A DNA stretch of 6,339 nt. Origin: Firmicutes bacterium UBA5499. Lineage in GTDB: Bacteria; Bacillota; DTU084. The position numbers and the translations under genes were made by a program. The stretch is taken from NCBI GenBank assembly GCA_002426275.1, contig DIPB01000201.1:1-6339 (forward strand), given 5' to 3'. Within the stretch, counting starts at the first letter, position 1, and each line of letters starts with the position of its first letter. The notes under the pieces were generated by a model. The model searched no databases, had not been told where the DNA came from, and saw only the letters and a program-made list of their open reading frames with translations. Of this stretch, positions 1-4,104 are shown piece by piece.

Positions 1-64
1 ACTTCGTAATTAAGTCCAGATTTAACCGGGCCTGCCCCGTGAAATCTGGACTTAATTACGAAGT
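1..64. repeat. Perfect 23-base inverted repeat at the window edge
   Basis: Bases 1-23 are the exact reverse complement of 42-64, separated by 18 bases (24-41). A smaller CGGG/CCCG pairing lies inside the spacer. The 42-64 arm encodes residues of the minus-strand hydrolase that match its family (DFVIKSRF), while the 1-23 arm replaces the expected next stretch. It lacks the features of an insertion sequence: no transposase, no second copy, no target duplication visible. The most economical reading is a fold-back join at the edge of the assembled sequence. The arms may continue beyond base 1. Confidence 0.9.
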
Positions 65-419
65 CTGGCAGATAAGCGCCCAGGGGAGAATCCAAAGTCA
101 GTTTCCCGGCTTCCTTCAGCTGCATGACGGAAACTGCGGTGAAGAGTTTCGTGACGGAGCCCACTTTATAGCCGGTACCGGGGGCGGCGGGGATCTTCTT
201 TTCAGGATCCGCGTAGCCAAAGCCTGCTGCCCAGATCAGAGAGTCCGCATCCACCAAGGCGATGCTTAAAGCCTGAAACTGCCCTTTCCGAAGCCGCTTT
301 TGGATCAGCGCGCTCAGCTGTTTTTTCGTTTGCGGATAGAGTTCGCTGCGGGCAGGTTCGCCGGCTGAAACTGTCAGGAGAGTCGAGGCCAAAAGCAAGA
401 TGCCGAGCCGAAGAAGCAT
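1..419 (-). CDS. Serine hydrolase, class C beta-lactamase/penicillin-binding family (N-terminal part only)
   Basis: The frame is open from ATG at 419 to the window edge (139 codons, no stop). A GGAG Shine-Dalgarno lies 8 bases before the ATG. Residues 1-19 form a signal peptide: an Arg near the start, a Leu-rich core, then TVSA before Gly20. This predicts export to the periplasm or cell surface. After it come the family's first strand pair (ALVDADSLIWAAGFGYAD, about 54-71) and then SVTK at 88-91, the SxxK motif carrying the nucleophile Ser88 and general base Lys91. LKEAGKLTLDSPLGAYLP and the following KSRFHGAGPV (about 101-132) also fit PF00144-type serine hydrolases (esterases, D-aminopeptidases, AmpC-like enzymes). 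The Tyr-x-Asn and KTG-type motifs lie beyond the edge, so substrate cannot be told. From residue 133 on (positions 23 to 1) the reading is the mirror of residues 119-126 and is probably not the native sequence. Family is confident, function is not. Confidence 0.85.
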   Translation of the reverse strand, partial: MLLRLGILLLASTLLTVSAGEPARSELYPQTKKQLSALIQKRLRKGQFQALSIALVDADSLIWAAGFGYADPEKKIPAAPGTGYKVGSVTKLFTAVSVMQLKEAGKLTLDSPLGAYLPDFVIKSRFHGAGPVKSGLNYE

Positions 420-634
420 TGCGTTCACTCCTCGCGAAAGATGGTTTATTATTCAGCTACAAGTTGGGGAAATCCTCTTTCCGCTCCATCAACGAGGACG
501 CTTTTTGGCTTACGCCACGCAAAGATGGCTAACCGGCAAGGCGGAACGACAGTATGGGATGCAGTAAAGGAGAGCTGTGGCCGCCTTCGGGTACAGTCGT
601 TAGAAGCATACATTGAACACTTGAATCCGGAAAT

Positions 635-662
635 GCGCGGGAAAAAATTATGCTCCCCGCGC
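635..662. repeat. GC-rich inverted repeat with AT-rich loop
   Basis: GCGCGGG at 635-641 and CCCGCGC at 656-662 pair perfectly over 7 bases around a 14-base AT-rich loop. It is not followed by a T-run on either strand, so it is not a standard terminator. Role unknown; it could be an RNA hairpin or a protein site in the upstream region of the hydrolase. Confidence 0.5.
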
Positions 663-690
663 TTCATTGATTCAGCGATTTGCTCTTTGC

Positions 691-726
691 CAAGAAAACA
701 AAAGAGGCGCCGTCCGTACCGGCGCC
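691..726 (-). terminator. Rho-independent terminator, minus strand
   Basis: On the minus strand a 7-bp stem (GGCGCCG with CGGCGCC, positions 726-720 and 712-706) closes a 7-base loop. It is followed directly by the T-rich tract TCTTTTGTTTTCTTG (705-691). It would end transcripts from the O-acetyltransferase gene, whose stop is about 210 bases upstream, and insulate the hydrolase gene. The hydrolase therefore needs its own promoter between here and 419. Confidence 0.8.
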
Positions 727-789
727 AAGCTGCGGGAATGCTGAACAAGCAAAGACTGCTAATCGGCCGAGCGAACGCGCATGGATGAT

Positions 790-864
790 GAGCATCACGT
801 ATGAAGGAAAACTTCACGTACAGTTTGACGAGGAAGGGCCGGTATCACCGGTCCTTCACGCTAC
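790..864 (+). mobile_element. Remnant of a group II intron 3' end (domains V and VI)
   Basis: Bases 790-826 fold like domain V. A GAGC start carries the AGC triad (791-793), which pairs with GTT (823-825). GTA (799-801) pairs with TAC (819-821), T802 with A816, with the hallmark two-base bulge CG (817-818) on the 3' side. GAAG/CTTC closes an A-rich loop (807-811). Domain VI follows: an 11-bp stem 833-843/847-857 with one G-T wobble. Then come unpaired A858 and a G832-C859 pair, placing the candidate branch-point A seven bases before a 3' end at C864 (ending AC). Domain V carries about four extra bases (ATCA, 794-797) and a C-A mismatch where the consensus has one C-G pair, so it is probably inactive. 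No reverse transcriptase gene and no GTGYG-type intron start are visible upstream, so the element is 5'-truncated. Alternative: a chance hairpin pair downstream of the acetyltransferase gene. Confidence 0.55.
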
Positions 865-936
865 CTTCATTAAGGTTGCATTCGCAGGAAAATCGTGCGG
901 CGCATTCTGCACGGTATGATAAATACTGCGCGACAA

Positions 937-1488
937 TTACAGCGTACGAATTACTTTGCATGGGTTGCCGACAGCCAAACTGTTCGGCGGGATATCTTTT
1001 GTAACGACACTGCCCGCGCCGATTACGCTGTTCGCGCCAATCGTCACGCCCGGCAGGACGATGGCGCCGGTACAAATCCAGACGTTGTCGCCAATCGTGA
1101 CAGGAAATGCGTATTCCAATCCCGCCAGACGCTGCTCCACATTCATCGCGTGTTCTTCTGTAATGATACAAACATTAGGGGCGATAAATACGTTGTTTCC
1201 AATCGTAATTTTTCCGCTGTCCATGAGCTTACAGTTGACGTTAAGGAAAAAATTATCTCCCACCGTGGTATTGTATCCATAGGTGCAAAACAGTGGCTGC
1301 TCCACAACGCAGTTATCTCCAGTCTTGCCCAGCAATTCGCGTATAGCAGCCTGCCGTGCATCGCGATCCAGAGGGTGCAGATTGTTATAAGCGTACAGCT
1401 TCCTCACGGTGACGTCACGGTCTGCAACAAGCTCAGGATCACCCGGTTGGTATAACATACCGGCGTGCGATTTTTCTTTTTCCGTCAT
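937..1488 (-). CDS. Maltose/galactoside O-acetyltransferase family (NodL/LacA/Maa type)
   Basis: The 183-residue product has the length and layout of cytoplasmic sugar O-acetyltransferases, which move acetyl from acetyl-CoA to a sugar hydroxyl. The N-terminal Mac domain starts MTEKEKSHAGMLYQPGDPEL, a family signature. After about residue 60 come the hexapeptide repeats of the left-handed beta-helix (VGDNFFLNV, IGNNVFIAP, IGDNVWI, IGANSVIGA). His113 (EEHAMN) is at the place of the catalytic His. The end, VVTKDIPPNSLAVGNPCKVI, is typical. Oddly, the usual WIGGG turn reads WICTG (137-141). I chose ATG 1488 because it matches the family start and has AGGTG 6 bases upstream. An in-frame ATG at 1539 with AGGAG 5 bases upstream would add 17 residues. 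The gene is a single unit with its own promoter. The substrate is uncertain: the family is often named Maa, but activity varies and some members act in sugar detoxification. Confidence 0.93.
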   Translation of the reverse strand: MTEKEKSHAGMLYQPGDPELVADRDVTVRKLYAYNNLHPLDRDARQAAIRELLGKTGDNCVVEQPLFCTYGYNTTVGDNFFLNVNCKLMDSGKITIGNNVFIAPNVCIITEEHAMNVEQRLAGLEYAFPVTIGDNVWICTGAIVLPGVTIGANSVIGAGSVVTKDIPPNSLAVGNPCKVIRTL

Positions 1489-1494
1489 TATAGA

Positions 1495-1549
1495 CACCTC
1501 AATAAACTTTTTTTCAAACGCACTAAGATATTTGTCCATTGGCGCTCCT
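1495..1549 (-). promoter_or_regulatory. Two Shine-Dalgarno sites serving two in-frame starts
   Basis: AGGAG (1549-1545) sits 5 bases before ATG 1539, and AGGTG (1499-1495) sits 6 bases before ATG 1488; both starts are in the acetyltransferase frame. The family start favours 1488. The first site is the better match to the anti-Shine-Dalgarno and nearer the promoter, so a form with a 17-residue N-terminal extension (MDKYLSAFEKKFIEVSI) may also be made. Confidence 0.6.
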
Positions 1550-1574
1550 GCTAAAAGTGCATGAGTGCGTAATC

Positions 1575-1608
1575 ATTATACCAGATACGCATAAAAAAGG
1601 CGATATGC
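1575..1608 (-). promoter_or_regulatory. Extended -10 promoter of the O-acetyltransferase gene
   Basis: The minus strand reads TGGTATAAT, a perfect -10 (1580-1575) with the TGn extension. No good -35 lies at the normal spacing; the extension could make up for that. The -35 area instead contains a GCATA/TATGC inverted repeat (1608-1604 and 1593-1589) and A/T runs that could be an operator. Transcripts would begin near 1568, about 29 bases before the ATG at 1539 and 80 before the ATG at 1488. Confidence 0.7.
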
Positions 1609-1659
1609 TTTTTTAATCGACCTTAAGCGTACGCCGTGCTCTACTCCGGAAGTTATCTT

Positions 1660-1684
1660 TTAATTCACGACTCAGACGAATTAA
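1660..1684. repeat. Inverted repeat TTAATTC/GAATTAA
   Basis: TTAATTC (1660-1666) and GAATTAA (1678-1684) are perfect 7-base arms around an 11-base spacer, just upstream of the candidate permease promoter. Operator-like placement, but no known consensus is recognised. Confidence 0.4.
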
Positions 1685-1695
1685 GCCAAGGATCG

Positions 1696-1724
1696 TTGTT
1701 TTTGCTTGAAACTTCAGATATACT
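1696..1724 (+). promoter_or_regulatory. Candidate promoter for the permease gene
   Basis: TTGTTT (1696-1701), 17 bases, TATACT (1719-1724). The -10 matches five of six consensus bases, the -35 only the first three. An overlapping alternative is TTGAAA (1706-1711), 18 bases, TATATA (1730-1735). Either gives a leader of about 190-200 bases before the permease ATG. A perfect TTGACA at 1812-1817 has no usable -10 at normal spacing. Confidence 0.35.
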
Positions 1725-1768
1725 AGCATTATATAAATCAAAAGTTTTCCAGTCTGCATTAGGCGGCA

Positions 1769-1842
1769 GCTGTGGCTACGAGGAACTATTTTAGCACAAT
1801 TCTTTCGCCTGTTGACAGAAATGGCTATAGCGCAGCCACAGC
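1769..1842. repeat. Long-range inverted repeat in the permease leader
   Basis: GCTGTGGCTACG (1769-1780) pairs with CGCAGCCACAGC (1831-1842) at 11 of 12 positions, nine of them consecutive, across a 50-base spacer. In RNA it could form a stem in the leader of the permease transcript; in DNA, two half-sites for a looping regulator. No T-run follows, so it is not itself a terminator. Confidence 0.45.
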
Positions 1843-1881
1843 GTTGTCTTTCACGGGAGAGCGGTTAACGCCGGTTTGACG

Positions 1882-1905
1882 CTAAAATAATCGCGACAAT
1901 TTTAG
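1882..1905. repeat. Inverted repeat CTAAAAT/ATTTTAG just upstream of the permease
   Basis: CTAAAAT (1882-1888) and ATTTTAG (1899-1905) are perfect 7-base arms around 10 bases, ending 22 bases before the permease ATG. The ATTTTAG half occurs again at 1788-1794, followed in both places by a short CAA-containing run. This pattern suits an operator for a repressor of the permease, but the protein cannot be named. Confidence 0.45.
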
Positions 1906-1927
1906 AGCAACAACAGGGAGTATTTCA

Positions 1928-3109
1928 ATGAAGCTCGATTATAAAAAAACGCTACAGGCTTGCTTTATAGGTTATATCGTGCAAGCTATTGTCAATAATT
2001 TCGTGCCGCTTTTATTTTTGACCTTTCAAAATCGCTATGGTATCCCCTTAGCGAACATTACCACGCTTGTGACGATTAATTTTGGTTTGCAATTGGCGAT
2101 AGATGCTCTCGCGGCGGGGTTCGTCGATAAGATCGGCTATCGCCTGTCCGCTCTGATTGCACACCTGTTAGCTGCAACCGGCCTGATTTCCCTGACGATC
2201 TTACCCGAATTGTTTTCTGATCCCTTTGTGGGTCTGTTGCTAGCCGTCCTGATTTACGCTGCGGGGGGCGGAATGCTTGAAGTTTTAATCAGTCCGCTTG
2301 TGGAAAGTTGTCCGACAGATAATAAAGAAAAAGCGATGAGCCTTTTGCATTCGTTTTATTGCTGGGGGCACGTGGGCGTGGTTCTGCTTTCCACGCTTTT
2401 TTTCCGTCTCTTTGGGATCGCAAATTGGAAGATCCTTGCCCTCTTATGGGCGGCCATCCCAGTGATCAATGCTGTTACCTTCACGAAAGTGCCCATTGCG
2501 TCTTTGCTTGCGGACAGTGAGAGCGGGCTTGCCGTCCTAGAGCTCGTGAAGAAAAAGAATTTTTGGGTTTTCATGCTGCTGATGCTCTGCGCCGGAGCCA
2601 GCGAACAAGCCGTCAGTCAATGGTCTTCCGCATTTGCGGAAAAGGGACTTGGAGTCGGCAAGACGGTTGGCGACCTTGCGGGGCCAATGTCTTTTGCGGC
2701 AATGATGGGAGCGGTGAGACTGTTCTATGGCAAATACGGGGAGAGGCTCAATCTGAACAGCTTTATGGCCTATAGCGCTACTGTCTGTGTGGGCGCATAT
2801 CTTATCATCTCCTTGTCGCCGCTACCTGGTTTAGGACTCATCGGCTGCGGACTGTGCGGCCTGTCGGTCGGCATTTTGTGGCCTGGGGCTTTCAGTATGG
2901 CAGCTGCCGCCATAAAAGGGGGCGGGACTGCCATGTTCGCTTTTCTGGCCTTGGCAGGGGATCTCGGCTGCGCTGCCGGACCGACATTGGTCGGTCTCGT
3001 ATCCAGCGCCGCGGATGATAATTTGAAGACTGGCATTTTGGCGGGAATCGTATTTCCTATCGTTCTCCTTTGGGGTATGGCGCTGAAAAGGAAAAACCAA
3101 GAGGCATAG
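1928..3109 (+). CDS. Major facilitator superfamily permease, probable sugar or sugar-acid transporter
   Basis: The 393-residue product is of usual length for a 12-helix MFS carrier. Hydrophobic segments span the whole chain, the first at about 9-31 and the last at about 367-385, and it ends in a short basic tail (KRKNQEA). The loop between helices 2 and 3 has GFVDKIGYR (64-72), a good match to MFS motif A (GxxxDRxGRR); a weaker GKYGER (268-273) is its counterpart in the second half. LLHSFYCWGHV (139-149) and EQAVSQW (226-232) resemble conserved stretches of fucose-permease-like and related Firmicutes carriers. GGAG lies 7 bases before the ATG. The gene stands alone on its strand, but it abuts the AraC regulator and sits next to the sugar-acid operon, so it is likely the importer for that pathway. 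The substrate is not readable from sequence, and export cannot be excluded. Confidence 0.88.
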   Translation: MKLDYKKTLQACFIGYIVQAIVNNFVPLLFLTFQNRYGIPLANITTLVTINFGLQLAIDALAAGFVDKIGYRLSALIAHLLAATGLISLTILPELFSDPFVGLLLAVLIYAAGGGMLEVLISPLVESCPTDNKEKAMSLLHSFYCWGHVGVVLLSTLFFRLFGIANWKILALLWAAIPVINAVTFTKVPIASLLADSESGLAVLELVKKKNFWVFMLLMLCAGASEQAVSQWSSAFAEKGLGVGKTVGDLAGPMSFAAMMGAVRLFYGKYGERLNLNSFMAYSATVCVGAYLIISLSPLPGLGLIGCGLCGLSVGILWPGAFSMAAAAIKGGGTAMFAFLALAGDLGCAAGPTLVGLVSSAADDNLKTGILAGIVFPIVLLWGMALKRKNQEA

Positions 3110-3982
3110 TTAGGCGGGAGGCGTAATGTCTGAAGGCGTTCTGCCGGTGATCTTTTTGAAAGCTTTATAAAAGTTTGCCGTGTTGTTAAAGCCGCACCGG
3201 GTGGCGATTTCCAGTTTCGTGAGGTCTGTTGTCCTGAGCAATTCCACGGCTTGCTCCACCCGGCGGATGGTAATGTACTCCCAGGGAGAAAGACCGTTGT
3301 ATTTTTTGAATTGATTGCTGAAGTAGGCTTTGCTGAGATTCGCCATGCCGGCGATTCCGGCTAAGCTCAAATCCTGGTTGATGTTTCGATCGATGTATTC
3401 CATCGCCCGATTCAGGTTCTGGAGTTTTTCGTTTTGCCCGGAGTAGTTTTTGCCTGAGCCGACGTAATCAAAGTCGCGAATTATTTCGATCAGCAGCTGG
3501 AGCAAGAAAGTCTTCACCATATTTTCATATTCCGGGCGCTTTTGGGAAAACTCGTCCTCAATGGCCAAAAGCAAGCCTCTGATCCGGTCGGTGGCAGGGT
3601 TTTCCCGGGCCAATCTGTTTTCGAAGTTTTGATTTCTGTCAAAGAACACCCGCAGCAATCCCACATTGGAGATACCGTCTTCCTTTGCCCAAATGAAGCG
3701 AGGCTCAAAATGGACGTTGAGAATATCCAGCGGCGCAAAAGGCTCAATTTCGGTAATGCAGTGAATTTCATTGGTGCTGAAGAGAAAAATGTCGTTTTTC
3801 CGGAAATGATATTTTTTGTTTTGCACCGTATAGGCGCCGCTTCCGGAGAGAAAGAGGGCAATTTCAAAGGCCGTATGGTGGTGCTCACGAAAAACTCGCC
3901 TGCCAGCTGACACTTGCGAATGGTAGATCTTGAGCAAAACACGATTGCCGTTAGAAATAATAGAATTTTCTTTGAAAATCAT
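3110..3982 (-). CDS. AraC-family transcriptional regulator with cupin sensor domain
   Basis: The 290-residue product has an N-terminal cupin-like ligand domain and a C-terminal double helix-turn-helix. HHHTAFEIALFLSGSGAYTV (34-53) followed by YHFRKNDIFLFSTNEIHCI (58-76) is the AraC_binding barrel; its His cluster is typical of sugar sensors. DLSLAGIAGMANLSKAYFSN (204-223) is the first HTH. LEIATRCGFNNTANFYKAFK (257-276) is the second, followed by KITGRTPSDI, matching the AraC/XylS consensus well. I chose ATG 3982 because GGAGG lies 5 bases upstream and the cupin then begins where the family's does. An in-frame ATG at 4156 would run through the promoter and the next gene's start. The stop codon touches that of the permease with no base between and no terminator seen. 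It is divergent from the dehydratase operon and probably activates it in response to the substrate. Confidence 0.93.
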   Translation of the reverse strand: MIFKENSIISNGNRVLLKIYHSQVSAGRRVFREHHHTAFEIALFLSGSGAYTVQNKKYHFRKNDIFLFSTNEIHCITEIEPFAPLDILNVHFEPRFIWAKEDGISNVGLLRVFFDRNQNFENRLARENPATDRIRGLLLAIEDEFSQKRPEYENMVKTFLLQLLIEIIRDFDYVGSGKNYSGQNEKLQNLNRAMEYIDRNINQDLSLAGIAGMANLSKAYFSNQFKKYNGLSPWEYITIRRVEQAVELLRTTDLTKLEIATRCGFNNTANFYKAFKKITGRTPSDITPPA

Positions 3983-4028
3983 CTCTGCCTCCACGATCGA
4001 AAGATAGTTGACAAACAAGGAAATATGG

Positions 4029-4060
4029 TTGACGCCCGGCGCGCCGCTTTCTTTTATAAT
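4029..4060 (+). promoter_or_regulatory. Candidate promoter of the dehydratase operon
   Basis: A perfect TATAAT (4055-4060) lies 45 bases before the dehydratase ATG. The nearest -35-like element, TTGACG (4029-4034), is 20 bases away, three more than ideal, with a CGGCGCGCCG palindrome in the spacer. A good -10 with a badly spaced -35 is what an activator-dependent promoter looks like, which fits control by the divergent AraC-type protein. Confidence 0.5.
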
Positions 4061-4083
4061 AACATTAACGATTCTAATGTCAA
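4053..4083 (-). promoter_or_regulatory. Candidate promoter of the AraC-type regulator
   Basis: On the minus strand a perfect TTGACA (4083-4078) is followed by 19 bases and TATAAA (4058-4053); reading ATTATA as the -10 gives 17. Transcripts would begin near 4046, leaving about 65 bases of leader. It overlaps the plus-strand -10, so the two promoters share DNA and may compete. Confidence 0.45.
4062..4080. promoter_or_regulatory. Dyad in the divergent promoter region, possible operator
   Basis: ACATTA (4062-4067) and TAATGT (4075-4080) are perfect 6-base arms around 7 bases, with a further related CAATGTAAT directly after (4081-4089). The dyad covers the expected start point of the dehydratase transcript and the spacer of the regulator's promoter. 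AraC proteins more often bind direct repeats upstream of -35, so it could equally belong to a repressor or be used for autorepression. Confidence 0.4.
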
Positions 4084-4104
4084 TGTAATAAAGGAGAACG
4101 ACGA

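Larger units (their letters stand above)
420..789. other. Intergenic stretch without a convincing gene
   Basis: This stretch should hold the hydrolase promoter (minus strand), but I see no hexamer pair good enough to name. It does hold a GC-rich inverted repeat (635-662) and a minus-strand terminator (691-726). A plus-strand frame at 441-788 is open for 115 codons. It has no Shine-Dalgarno and no recognisable domain. One segment (SLEAYIEHLNPEMRG, near 598-642) faintly recalls the LNPxLRGW signature of group II intron maturases, which would fit the intron remnant just downstream. The resemblance is too short to call a pseudogene. Confidence 0.4.
1613..1759 (-). pseudogene. Unrecognised short reading frame, possible gene remnant
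   Basis: On the minus strand a frame is open from about 1866 down to a TAA at 1613-1615. The part from ATG 1759 would give 48 residues with a hydrophobic stretch (KLLIYIMLVYL) and a basic, hydrophilic end (LIRLSRELKDNFRSRARRTL). The sequence looks protein-like, but neither ATG (1759 or 1729) has a Shine-Dalgarno and I recognise no family. It overlaps the proposed permease promoter. It may be the tail of a decayed gene that ended upstream of the acetyltransferase promoter, or chance. Confidence 0.2.

Noticed and set aside
1..64. Palindrome as terminal repeat of an insertion sequence or a miniature transposable element
   Set aside because: No transposase, second copy or target duplication is seen, and one arm codes for family-consistent residues of the hydrolase.
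39..269. Plus-strand open frame starting in the edge palindrome
   Set aside because: It is the shadow of the minus-strand serine hydrolase, whose signal peptide, Shine-Dalgarno and SVTK motif are on the other strand.
833..857. The 833-857 hairpin as terminator of the acetyltransferase gene
   Set aside because: No T-run follows on the minus strand, and on that strand the stem has an A-C mismatch in place of the plus-strand G-T wobble. The plus-strand intron domain VI reading explains it better, and a proper minus-strand terminator lies at 691-726.
895..1455. Plus-strand open frame (186 codons) opposite the O-acetyltransferase
   Set aside because: It is antisense to a well-supported gene and shows no domain; the hexapeptide repeats on the minus strand explain the region.
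1812..1840. TTGACA at 1812 as -35 of the permease promoter
   Set aside because: No -10-like hexamer lies 16-18 bases downstream; the sequence there is GC-rich and part of an inverted repeat.
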